64,000 nt of DNA, from positions 85,300 through 149,299 of the forward strand of contig JAFUQQ010000034.1 of assembly GCA_017472285.1 (NCBI GenBank). The letters are read 5' to 3'. The position numbers and the translations under genes were made by a program. Every line of letters starts with the position of its first letter. Position 1 is the first letter of the stretch. The stretch comes from Clostridia bacterium. GTDB taxonomy: Bacteria > Bacillota > Clostridia > Oscillospirales > CAG-272. The notes beneath the pieces are model-generated. The model was not told the origin of the DNA, did no database searches, and worked only from the letters and a program-made list of their open reading frames with translations. Shown here piece after piece: positions 49,988 to 59,419 of the stretch.

Positions 49988-51424
49988 CTAACAGCACAAA
50001 CACCGAGAATACCAACCGAACGGAAAAAAAATCGTACTTGCAATGATGTGTCCGATCATGTCCTTCGTATGTGCCGGTGCATGAATTTGCATCAAAGAGA
50101 TCGCCCTTTCTGTCAACCATGTGTAAATCCCTTGCATTTCTCTGATCTCATCGGAAAGTGCTGAAACAACCGAAGATATTTCCGATTTCGTAAAAATCAT
50201 AAATTCGGGCAAAACATCACCGACTTGATTTTCCGAAAGCATTTTTTCAAGAGGAACCGTATATTGAGAAAATCGGTTTTTCTGCGGTAAAATACCGAAA
50301 TCGGCAAATGCCGCCGCATAGCATTCATTGATCTTCACATAACCCGCAAAAGCATCCGCGCTGTATTCCCCCGCATATGCATCGTAATCCAGACCGTAAT
50401 TGATCCCTTTTGCGCCTTGATAAATCGTATCACGCGCCGTCATATTACCGTTTTCCTTTTCAAAAAGTGCATGACCTTTACGCATCAACATCCAATAAAG
50501 TCCCCACATCATGCGGTTATCATCGAGAGAAGCACCGATAAAACCGATCTTTCGTATCAAAGAGAGCTTTTCTTTCAAATGCGAAAGAAGCATCCCAACC
50601 TTTTTGGTACATTCCTTTTCAATCATTCTGTGCCATTCATTCGTGTAATCCTCTGTAAAGATCAAAAGATTCGTCTGATATTTTCCGCCTGGCAAAGACA
50701 GCAATAATCCGTATTTTTCAAGCAAAGCGATCTCATCTTCCATATAAGCGGAAGACACTCCAAGCTCCATGGAAAGCTCCCGAATCGTCATCGGCGTATA
50801 ATATGCGCTGAGCAAAATATTGCCGGGAAGCTTTCTGTCAAATAAATTTCTGTATTCCGCATTATATTTTCCCGAAAAGATCGTAACGAAATGAAAATCC
50901 GCAGGTCTGTAACTTTTTTCACCGAATATCTGTTCCATACCAATACCTTCTTTCAAAATTTTTCTGGTTTTAAAGAGATAATATTTGACCATTTCCGGAG
51001 AGATTCCCTGTTTTTCCGCAACTTCACCACAAGAAAGTCCGTCAAAATAATAAGCGATCGTACATTCCCTGTATTCTTTGGATAAAAGCGCAAGCTCACG
51101 GCGAAGAATTTTAATGTCCTCGCTTTTCTGCATCTCCTCAAAAAAATCCGCATCTGACGGAATGGATTCATCAAGTTCAGCGAATGATAAATGCCTTCTC
51201 TTACGCAAAAATTTCTTATATGTATTGCCCGCAATCGCCCAGATATAGCCGTAAAATGCATTTTCATCTTTGAGCCTTGGCGCACTTTGTAAGATCGCAA
51301 GAACGATCTCGTTTGCCAAATCTTCCGCATCGTCCTTGTCGGAAACACGGGAAAGTGCATAAGCAAAAATCGTTTTGATATTTTCTTCAATAAATTTCCG
51401 AACTTCATTTTGTCGCATCTTCAT
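49988..51424 (-). CDS. Sigma-70 family sigma factor with long C-terminal extension, frameshifted near the end
   Basis: The 478-residue product has ECF-type regions at the N-terminus: region 2 (LSRVSDKDDAEDLANEIVL near 25) and region 4 (LLSKEYRECTIAYYFDGLSC, then GEVAEKQGISPEMVKYYLFK near 140). A ~310-residue extension follows. It contains a winged-helix-like segment (MTIRELSMELGVSSAYMEDE near 212) and a mostly helical part, a layout like SnoaL- or MerR-like fused sigma factors; the family is not recognised. At the C-terminus the frame breaks at an A8 run (50024-50031). In the other frame it continues FRSVGILGVCAVRTNMLVIP and ends at 49924 as PIAFYVYER. The original protein was therefore probably ~20 residues longer. 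Confidence 0.75.
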   Translation of the reverse strand: MKMRQNEVRKFIEENIKTIFAYALSRVSDKDDAEDLANEIVLAILQSAPRLKDENAFYGYIWAIAGNTYKKFLRKRRHLSFAELDESIPSDADFFEEMQKSEDIKILRRELALLSKEYRECTIAYYFDGLSCGEVAEKQGISPEMVKYYLFKTRKILKEGIGMEQIFGEKSYRPADFHFVTIFSGKYNAEYRNLFDRKLPGNILLSAYYTPMTIRELSMELGVSSAYMEDEIALLEKYGLLLSLPGGKYQTNLLIFTEDYTNEWHRMIEKECTKKVGMLLSHLKEKLSLIRKIGFIGASLDDNRMMWGLYWMLMRKGHALFEKENGNMTARDTIYQGAKGINYGLDYDAYAGEYSADAFAGYVKINECYAAAFADFGILPQKNRFSQYTVPLEKMLSENQVGDVLPEFMIFTKSEISSVVSALSDEIREMQGIYTWLTERAISLMQIHAPAHTKDMIGHIIASTIFFPFGWYSRCLCC

Positions 51425-51518
51425 CTCTCCTTTGAGGTCGTTTTGAAAGCTTTCATTTATATAGTACCATAACGATGATTTCGGTTAAATTATTTTTTAA
51501 AAATTTTTCAATGATACA

Positions 51519-51542
51519 AAAAGCCCCGCAAAAGCGGGGCAA
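51519..51542 (-). terminator. Terminator after the APH-like gene
   Basis: On the minus strand GCCCCGC-TTTT-GCGGGGC is followed by T5. It starts 11 bases after the stop codon. Confidence 0.9.
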
Positions 51543-51552
51543 ACAAAATACT

Positions 51553-52440
51553 TCAATATTGATAAAGATATTCCATATCCCTTATCATTTTTTCAAAAAT
51601 ATTACGAACTCTCTCTGATGAACATCTGTGAAGATACTCATGCCAAAACACAAATGAAGTATTCACATTTGATAATTTCATTTGTATCGCAAGTTCTTTT
51701 TCTGTAATGTCAACATCGGAAATGCCGCAATACATAGAAATCACCTTCTCCTCATTGACTTTATATCCGTCCGCACATAATCTGCTAATAAAAAAAGCGA
51801 TATCACCCGCAATATGCCCGCTATGAATTCCTTGCCAATCACAAACAATTAAATTCTCCAAATCATCAGCCAATACATTTTCAAAATGAAAATCTCCATG
51901 GCAAAACCATTGCTTTGTGTTATAAAATCGTTGGTTTACCGTGTTAATATTTTTGGCAACCATTTTCAAATCGGATTCGGAAAATATTTCTCCATGTTCT
52001 CTGGTTACTTCAAGCCAACCCATAAAAGATTTTGCAAGCTCTGCATCATTAAGCTGAAAAGGTATGATCTCTTTTTTGGGCAGAAAATTCGGAATCGATA
52101 AGCAATGAATTTCTGCAAGAACAGATATCATTTTTCGAAACAACCTATCATCCATATCTTTTTTATTGAAAGGTGTATATTTTTTCATAATCATCTGAAT
52201 TTCATGGTCTGATTGATACAAATGATAGATTTCAGGCAAAAAAGATATATTTTCAGAATGATACGTTTTATAAAACATATATTCATTGACATAGGAATCC
52301 CAAAGAGAATCCTGTGGTAACATATTTCGATATATATGTTTTGCTATCAAACCGTGATCCAATTCATAAACATTGGCACCGCTTTTTCCAATCGTAATCT
52401 TACGAAGCAAATGTGTATCAATATACTGCATAAATGACAT
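51553..52440 (-). CDS. Aminoglycoside phosphotransferase (APH)-family kinase
   Basis: The start at 52440 has AAAGGTG 7 bases upstream and gives 295 residues; the frame extends 10 codons further. The kinase motif CHGDFHFENVLADDLENLIV lies near residue 184, with the catalytic Asp in HGD, and the metal-binding DWQG follows. The C-terminal end is normal for the family. Members phosphorylate aminoglycosides, sugars, choline or other alcohols; the substrate is unknown and resistance should not be assumed. It follows the Imm44-like gene by 26 bases. Confidence 0.8.
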   Translation of the reverse strand: MSFMQYIDTHLLRKITIGKSGANVYELDHGLIAKHIYRNMLPQDSLWDSYVNEYMFYKTYHSENISFLPEIYHLYQSDHEIQMIMKKYTPFNKKDMDDRLFRKMISVLAEIHCLSIPNFLPKKEIIPFQLNDAELAKSFMGWLEVTREHGEIFSESDLKMVAKNINTVNQRFYNTKQWFCHGDFHFENVLADDLENLIVCDWQGIHSGHIAGDIAFFISRLCADGYKVNEEKVISMYCGISDVDITEKELAIQMKLSNVNTSFVFWHEYLHRCSSERVRNIFEKMIRDMEYLYQY

Positions 52441-52466
52441 AAAGCACACCTTTCTGAATTTATGAT

Positions 52467-52886
52467 TCAAAAATCAAAATCTGAGTCTATCCACGCTTTC
52501 GCAATGGTGACAATATCAAATTTCATACACTCATAATCAAATTTATTCTTCAATTTCTTTTTAATAACATATAATGAACGTAATATATTTTCAAGAATCA
52601 TATATTTTTTCATATCCATATCAGCATCACAAAATATATCATAATCCGCGCCCAATGAAATAGAAGCCATGCGCGCCTTCATACTGACTTTCTGATAATC
52701 CAACCATTGCCCTTTTTCTTTTTCGGAATTTGGAGCCAAAATCGGTGTAATTCCAATGGTATCAAGTACATCAGTATATCGCGTGATATCTATCTTTTGA
52801 GAAATCACGCAACACATATCATATACTTCATCAAGAACACCATATACTTGCGTATAATATGAAGGAGAATTAATATATAAATTCAT
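52467..52886 (-). CDS. Imm44-like immunity protein
   Basis: The 139-residue soluble protein resembles immunity proteins of the Imm44 type: a short N-terminal region, a central ASISLGADYDIFCDADMDMK stretch and a helical C-terminus (ENILRSLYVIKKKLKNKFDY). Such proteins protect against polymorphic toxins; no toxin gene is seen here. The assignment is from memory of the family pattern, with moderate confidence. It would be co-transcribed with the APH-like gene. Confidence 0.5.
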   Translation of the reverse strand: MNLYINSPSYYTQVYGVLDEVYDMCCVISQKIDITRYTDVLDTIGITPILAPNSEKEKGQWLDYQKVSMKARMASISLGADYDIFCDADMDMKKYMILENILRSLYVIKKKLKNKFDYECMKFDIVTIAKAWIDSDFDF

Positions 52887-52948
52887 TCTTTCTAAACCTC
52901 ATTCATCATAAAAACAATATCGGGAATATTGGTGTCAAGAAAAAGAAA

Positions 52949-52970
52949 AACGACACGCGTTTGCGTGTCA
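52949..52970 (-). terminator. Terminator of the tRNA-Leu gene
   Basis: On the minus strand GACACGC-AAA-CGCGTGTC is followed by GTTTTTC, right after the tRNA 3' end. Confidence 0.85.
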
Positions 52971-52973
52971 TCA

Positions 52974-53058
52974 TGGTGCGAGAAACGGGACTTGAACCCG
53001 TATGGTGATACCACACGCCCCTCAAACGTGCGCGTCTACCAGTTCCGCCACTCTCGCA
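52974..53058 (-). tRNA. tRNA-Leu (anticodon GAG), CCA encoded
   Basis: On the minus strand the acceptor TGCGAGA pairs with TCTCGCA, followed by CCA. The anticodon stem CACGT/GCGTG encloses TTGAGGG with GAG at positions 34-36. A long variable arm (GGTATCACCATAC) marks a class II tRNA, and GGTTCAAGTCC is the T-loop. Confidence 0.95.
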
Positions 53059-53096
53059 TATTGAGTTATTGTTGCGTTTGCCTTACGACGAGTGTT

Positions 53097-53125
53097 ATTA
53101 TATACTATCTTTTTCAAAATGTCAA
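53097..53125 (-). promoter_or_regulatory. Perfect-consensus promoter of tRNA-Leu
   Basis: On the minus strand TTGACA (53125-53120) and TATAAT (53102-53097) are 17 bases apart. An A/T-rich stretch upstream is shared with the divergent tRNA-Pro promoter. Confidence 0.9.
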
Positions 53126-53186
53126 TACCTTTTCTGATTTTTTTTGAAAATTTTCAAAAATTTTTTAAAAAATAAAATATTTTTTC

Positions 53187-53215
53187 TTGACAAAAAGAAA
53201 AACCTCATATATAAT
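53187..53215 (+). promoter_or_regulatory. Perfect-consensus promoter of tRNA-Pro
   Basis: TTGACA (53187-53192) and TATAAT (53210-53215) are 17 bases apart. The A/T-rich stretch 53142-53186 directly upstream looks like an UP element, and the divergent tRNA-Leu promoter shares it. Confidence 0.9.
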
Positions 53216-53240
53216 GTATTTGTTATAATTTCATAACCAT

Positions 53241-53316
53241 CGGGGTGTGGCGCAGTTGGTAGCGCGTCTGCTTTGGGAGCAGAATGCCGCAGGTTCGAGT
53301 CCTGTCACTCCGACCA
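53241..53316 (+). tRNA. tRNA-Pro (anticodon TGG), CCA encoded
   Basis: The acceptor CGGGGTG pairs with CACTCCG and is followed by ACCA. The anticodon stem TCTGC/GCAGA encloses TTTGGGA with TGG at positions 34-36, and GGTTCGAGTCC is the T-loop. Confidence 0.95.
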
Positions 53317-53319
53317 TAT

Positions 53320-53358
53320 CGAGTGTTCATAACGAAAGTGATGAACACTCGATACTTT
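53320..53358 (+). terminator. Terminator after tRNA-Pro
   Basis: CGAGTGTTCAT and ATGAACACTCG form an 11-bp perfect stem, followed by ATACTTTTTT. The mobile element's first gene (convergent) ends 60 bases further. Confidence 0.9.
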
Positions 53359-53416
53359 TTTGCCTTAGTTTTCAAATATTTTGTTGTTTATGAGCAGATT
53401 TTCTGCTCTTTTTTCT

Positions 53417-55333
<1,917 letters not shown>

Positions 55334-55337
<4 letters not shown>

Positions 55338-56224
55338 CGGCTGTCCTCCCTCCATCGTTCTCTCTGTCTTTCTCTTTTTTCAAGCAATCTCATTATATCC
55401 GCCACCATATCCTTTGGGCGTGTACCTCTTGGATAGAATCGTTTTAGCTCGTCTGTAAATATGACGATACGATCCTTTTGATTGGCTTTTTCCTCGCTCA
55501 TTATTTCTTCTATCTCGTTTTCTCCGAGCATACCTCTATCCGAGAGCTTTCGCATACGGACAGTTTGAGAGTAGGATGGCATACACTCGTTTAATTCGCA
55601 AACATCAAGCAAAACCTTTTGCGTATGTTCGGGAAATCTTGAAATCTCAACTGCGGGGGTAAGAGCCATTTTCCCCTCGTCCACCATTTGCAGAAAATCG
55701 GGAATGAGATTTGTGAGGGCAATATATCTTTGTACCTGCGACTTACTCTCGTCGCTTTCAAGGGCAATTCGCTCCACCGAGGTCAGCGACTTTTGACCAC
55801 GATGGTCAGAAGTTAAATCCGTCCTTTCTCCTTGTCGTTTTATTGCTTCAAGCTTCATTTTGTAGGCAAACGCCTTTTCACTCGGCAACAGACCGTCACG
55901 GTGAAGATTGGAGTCAGCCATCACGACGATTGCCTCCTCTCTCGTAAGCTCTTTTACAAATGCAAGTATCTTTTCTATGCCAAGTTTCTCGCAAGCAAAT
56001 ACACGGCGATGTCCCGAAACGATTTCATACTCTCCGTTGCCGACGGGACGGACGGTTATTGGCGTTAATATTCCTTGTGTCTTGATGCTCTCCGTAAGAC
56101 TTGCCATCTCGTCGTTGTCGATAATTTTATATGGGTGATTTTCAAATTGGCGGAGCCTGGCTATCGGGAGAGAAACAACCTCCGTTCTCATATTCGTATT
56201 TTCTCTTTTCTCATAATTTTTCAT
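55334..56224 (-). CDS. ParB/Spo0J-like partition or regulator protein
   Basis: The start at 56224 has AAGGAGGAGC ten bases upstream and gives 296 residues. The ParB N-terminal domain carries the CTP-binding-like motif EIVSGHRRVFACEKLG near residue 65 and ADSNLHRDGLLPSEKAFAY near 103, and a helix-turn-helix follows (RIALESDESKSQVQRYIALT). In mobile elements such proteins act in partition or in regulation of transfer. It overlaps mobC by four bases and is followed by the small protein. No cognate parA is present. Confidence 0.9.
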
Positions 56225-56601
56225 ATCCGATTTTGCTCCTCCTTCTGACGTTCCTTTTCTTCTTCGATCTGCGCTCCGCACTCGACGTATATTCTTGCGA
56301 AATCCGCAAGAGCTTTCCATAATCTGTTGGTGTTCTTTCTATAATCGTTACTGTCGATAAAACCAAACGTATGCGCCTTTTCCGCCAACTGATTGAGATT
56401 GATTCCGATTTTGCGAAGCTCGTACAAAACATCATCGTATTTTGCGGGCGGATATTCAACGAATATCGCTTTTTCCAGCATATCTCTCACAAGCTGACTG
56501 TTACTGCGCTTGGAGCATTTGGCTATGCGAGTAAATTTTTCGTATTCGCTATCGTCAAGATAGGCTTTGATTAAATGTTTTCTGAAACTTAAATCTTTCA
56601 T
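56221..56601 (-). CDS. MobC-like relaxosome accessory protein
   Basis: The start at 56601 has GAAGGAGAACG upstream and gives 126 residues. The N-terminal part has a ribbon-helix-helix-like pattern (LSFRKHLIKAYLDDSEYEKF, TRIAKCSKRSNSQLVRDMLE) and the C-terminal part carries the MobC signature RKIGINLNQLAEKAHTFG. MobC helps a relaxase to melt oriT. No relaxase gene is seen in the element, which is unusual. Confidence 0.8.
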   Translation of the reverse strand: MKDLSFRKHLIKAYLDDSEYEKFTRIAKCSKRSNSQLVRDMLEKAIFVEYPPAKYDDVLYELRKIGINLNQLAEKAHTFGFIDSNDYRKNTNRLWKALADFARIYVECGAQIEEEKERQKEEQNRI

Positions 56602-56620
56602 TTTACGTTCTCCTTCGTAT

Positions 56621-56649
56621 GTTATATTAGGTTGGGGTTTTAGGGGCAA
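56621..56649 (-). promoter_or_regulatory. Promoter of the mobC-parB operon with a dyad over the -35
   Basis: On the minus strand TTGCCC (56649-56644) and TATAAC (56626-56621) are 17 bases apart. The perfect dyad TTTAGGGG-CAAT-CCCCTAAA (56639-56658) overlaps the -35, which suggests autoregulation, possibly by MobC. Confidence 0.6.
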
Positions 56650-56670
56650 TCCCCTAAAGGAAAGCGGGTT

Positions 56671-56816
56671 GGTACCAATTCTTGACCTTGCCGAGCGAAG
56701 CGACGGCGGTCAAAGCTCGATTGGTACCATTACGCAGTGCTTGCTCCGATTGACAGACAGCCCCAAGGGCTGTCTGTGGTACCAAACGAGTTGGTACCGT
56801 AATCGGCTTATGCCGA
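56671..56816. other. Candidate oriT / regulatory region with four GGTACC sites and hairpins
   Basis: GGTACC occurs at 56671, 56723, 56778 and 56793, mostly as TTGGTACC(A/G). Between them lie TTGACC-TT-GCCG pairing with CGGC-GGTCAA (56682-56713), the perfect stem CAGACAGCCC/GGGCTGTCTG (56754-56776), and TCGGC-TTAT-GCCGA (56803-56816). The position beside mobC and the dense inverted repeats fit an origin of transfer. No nic site was recognised. Confidence 0.55.
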
Positions 56817-57284
56817 AACAATTTCAGCAATATTTACGCCCTCTTTCCACTCCCCGATAGCCGATTCACGTGTCTGTAACTCTGCTCCTTTCTCTCAAAT
56901 TTGCGATTGGACTATATGGGAATTCCCTAAGTATGTAGCTCTCGCGTATGCCTCAAAGGAGAAAACAAGGCGTTTCAACCAAGAGCCTTTCGACAAGAAC
57001 TCAACGTTTGAGATTGAGTTCAAAAATAATTTTACAAGTAACAACGTATCATACGAAAATACATTTCTCTTCATAATAAAGCCACGGGAACGGCAATTTT
57101 TTAGGGTGTTCTGCAAAACTTTATGAGGTTTTTTGTGTATCCCCCTCACTTAATAGCCACAAGAATGGAGTTCTTGGGGGGTATTCCTCGAAAAAATTTA
57201 ATAATAGCTCTTATTCCTTTCATAACAAAACAACACCGAGGAATACGAAAAGGGGCTATCTTTTTCAAAATTTAACGCCCGAAA

Positions 57285-57462
57285 TAAAACAAAAAAGCCG
57301 TTACACAACGGCACAGATCACAGATTTCTCTGTCTGTACTTGTTATGTAACGGCTTTCGCCCGTGAGATTCCTCACGTAAAATATGTTATTTTAGGTTGT
57401 ATAAGAATAAGCTCGGCGGGCAATACTCATAATGGAGAGGTCTGCCAAACTTTCGTCTTGGG
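57285..57462 (-). ncRNA. Candidate stand-alone small RNA (~175 nt)
   Basis: A good promoter (57469-57497) faces left and a strong terminator hairpin (AAAGCCGTTACA with TGTAACGGCTTT, 57294-57357, then T6) ends the transcript ~175 nt later. A small GTGAG-GAAT-CTCAC hairpin lies between. A 12-codon frame (MSIARRAYSYTT) is present without a ribosome binding site. The remaining ~680 bases to mobC would be unlinked. Family unknown to me. The rest of the 1-kb gap (56820-57285) shows only an inverted repeat GTATTCCTCG/CGAGGAATAC (57181-57246). Confidence 0.55.
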
Positions 57463-57468
57463 AGTGTT

Positions 57469-57497
57469 AGTATATCATATCGTTGTGGGCTTGTCAA
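57469..57497 (-). promoter_or_regulatory. Promoter of the candidate small RNA
   Basis: On the minus strand TTGACA (57497-57492) and TATACT (57474-57469) are 17 bases apart. Confidence 0.75.
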
Positions 57498-57564
57498 GGA
57501 GAAATTTGTCGATCAACTGTAATTTTACAAAACAAATATGGAGATATTATCAGAAAAATTCTTT

Positions 57565-57612
57565 GAAAAAACCGCTATCGCGGCGTGGTAATCACGCTTT
57601 GATAGCGGCTTT
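57565..57612 (-). terminator. Terminator of the defence operon
   Basis: On the minus strand GCCGCTATC and GATAGCGG pair with an inner GCGTG/CACGC stem, followed by a T6 run. It lies ~30 bases after the stop of the herA-like gene. Confidence 0.85.
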
Positions 57613-57643
57613 ATGTGTGTGAAAATATATCACACGTATTCTA

Positions 57644-59416
57644 TTATTCTTTTCGCCAACGTCTAATAACATTATCAAATGCTATGTCAATCCAATCTTT
57701 GCTCCATTCATCATATACATTAACATTGCTTGAATTAGGTATCGGATTTGGCATATCCATTTTAACTACAGCGGGCAAAGGAACAGCGTCACCAACTACC
57801 AAGCACTCTCCTGCAGCTAACGTAGGTAAAATATCGACCAATGAAGCATTATTGTCTGGAAGCAGATTCTTTATACAACTCTGATCGTTGACATTAGTTA
57901 ACTTCAGCACAATAAAATTATTGCATTGCGAGAAAATTGTTTCGGATACTTCGGAAGGTCTTTGGCTGACAACCATTAGATTCAACCCATATTTACGCCC
58001 CTCTTTAGCAATGCGTTCGATAGAATGTCTTGAAGCCGAGTATTCTGCACCTCCGCTTTTAGGAATGTAGTTGTGTGCTTCTTCACAAACTAACATAAAC
58101 GGAATATCATTAACCAAGCCTTCTTGATGTCTAATTTTGGAATAATGGAAAGCAAAATCAAAAATAACTCTTGAAAGCAAACTGATAACAATACTTAGAA
58201 CTTCAAATGGAATAGCGCTCAAATCAATAATAGTTACATTACTTTTATCTATATATCCAAGAAACTGTTTTAGAATTTCTGCAAAATCTTGAGTTGTATA
58301 TGGTACCCCTTCTTCTTTTTCCGGCTTTGTGATAAATTTCAAACGTTTATCTGAAAGTTTAGTTTCCAATCTGGTTATAAATCTTTCAAACTCTCCGTTG
58401 TATGGACCAACTGATGCCTTGGTAGCACCTGCTTGACTTGTTGCTGCAAATTCTACAACTTCCGTTAAGTATAATTCATCTGCATTGTTTATCAAAGAGC
58501 CATCGTTTTTCTTAGGAAGATGTGGTTCACCTTCTTTTTTACTGATAACTTCGGAATTTTTATTTTTAATGTAACGATAAACATCCAAGATATCAAAGTA
58601 AACAGGCGTATCATAAGTAATGTGTTCCATTTCGGGATTGTGTTTTTCTTTACTAAGTATAACAGCTTTTTTGAATTGCGAAATTTGATTGTGAGAATTC
58701 ATTTCATTGCTTTCGATGAAAAGAGCCTCCAGCTCTTGTGCATTCATCAACCAATATGGCAAGCAAAGTTTTTCAACATCCAAACAATTCAAATTGAATT
58801 GTTCTTGTTCAGCAAGAGTAAATGCCGACTTATACTCAGAATGTATATCAAAAATAATAACGTGAGCATTTTTCAATTGTCCAGCATTTTGGTTATGTCC
58901 TCCATTAATCTTCATAATGTTCTGCAACAATCTCGCCACAGCACAAGATTTTCCCGAACCAGTAGAACCAACTACTGCAATATGCTTTCCAAAGAAACGA
59001 TTGCCATCAACAAAGTAACTTACAGTTTGATTATTTGAAAGATGTCCTACGCAGAACGAAAAATTATCATTGCTACTAAAAATTGCATTGATTGTTTCAT
59101 CATCAGGCAAATATGCGGGTTCTGTGGGGGAAGGCAAATTCACTCCTCCTTGACGGAACTGAATGCCATCTTCGCTTTCTGAATAGCAACCAATTGGCGA
59201 ACAAGCTACTGTATAACTAATTGTTGTAGCATCGGAAGATTGAACCGCCGAAACATTTTGAATAGAAGCTAAAATCTTCAGATCATTTCCATCCTCAATA
59301 GAAACATAGCGAGAAATTTTGATTTTTGATTTGTTGCGTTCAAAAATATCAACATTTTCTATTGCAACAAGAATAGTACCCGGTGTACTACTAATAACTT
59401 TTCCGATTTCAATCAT
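57644..59416 (-). CDS. HerA-like ATPase/translocase of a defence operon
   Basis: The 590-residue protein has a N-terminal HAS-barrel-like domain (about 1-110), a Walker A motif VVGSTGSGKSCAVARLL near 150, and Walker B FMLVCEEAHNYIP near 430. It continues with YGLNLMVVSQRPSEVSETI near 480 (sensor/motif 3) and an arginine finger region. HerA ATPases form hexameric DNA pumps. When paired with a DUF4297-type nuclease they form a known antiphage system. GGAGGTG precedes the start, and the nuclease gene ends three bases upstream. The last gene of the operon. Confidence 0.9.
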   Translation of the reverse strand: MIEIGKVISSTPGTILVAIENVDIFERNKSKIKISRYVSIEDGNDLKILASIQNVSAVQSSDATTISYTVACSPIGCYSESEDGIQFRQGGVNLPSPTEPAYLPDDETINAIFSSNDNFSFCVGHLSNNQTVSYFVDGNRFFGKHIAVVGSTGSGKSCAVARLLQNIMKINGGHNQNAGQLKNAHVIIFDIHSEYKSAFTLAEQEQFNLNCLDVEKLCLPYWLMNAQELEALFIESNEMNSHNQISQFKKAVILSKEKHNPEMEHITYDTPVYFDILDVYRYIKNKNSEVISKKEGEPHLPKKNDGSLINNADELYLTEVVEFAATSQAGATKASVGPYNGEFERFITRLETKLSDKRLKFITKPEKEEGVPYTTQDFAEILKQFLGYIDKSNVTIIDLSAIPFEVLSIVISLLSRVIFDFAFHYSKIRHQEGLVNDIPFMLVCEEAHNYIPKSGGAEYSASRHSIERIAKEGRKYGLNLMVVSQRPSEVSETIFSQCNNFIVLKLTNVNDQSCIKNLLPDNNASLVDILPTLAAGECLVVGDAVPLPAVVKMDMPNPIPNSSNVNVYDEWSKDWIDIAFDNVIRRWRKE

Positions 59417-59419
59417 TTT

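Noticed and set aside
56895..57149. 84-codon frame on the minus strand
   Set aside because: No ribosome binding site, odd composition and no similarity; the gap is better read as regulatory.
57385..57430. 12-codon leader peptide MSIARRAYSYTT in the candidate small RNA
   Set aside because: No ribosome binding site precedes it, and no gene follows closely that could be attenuated.
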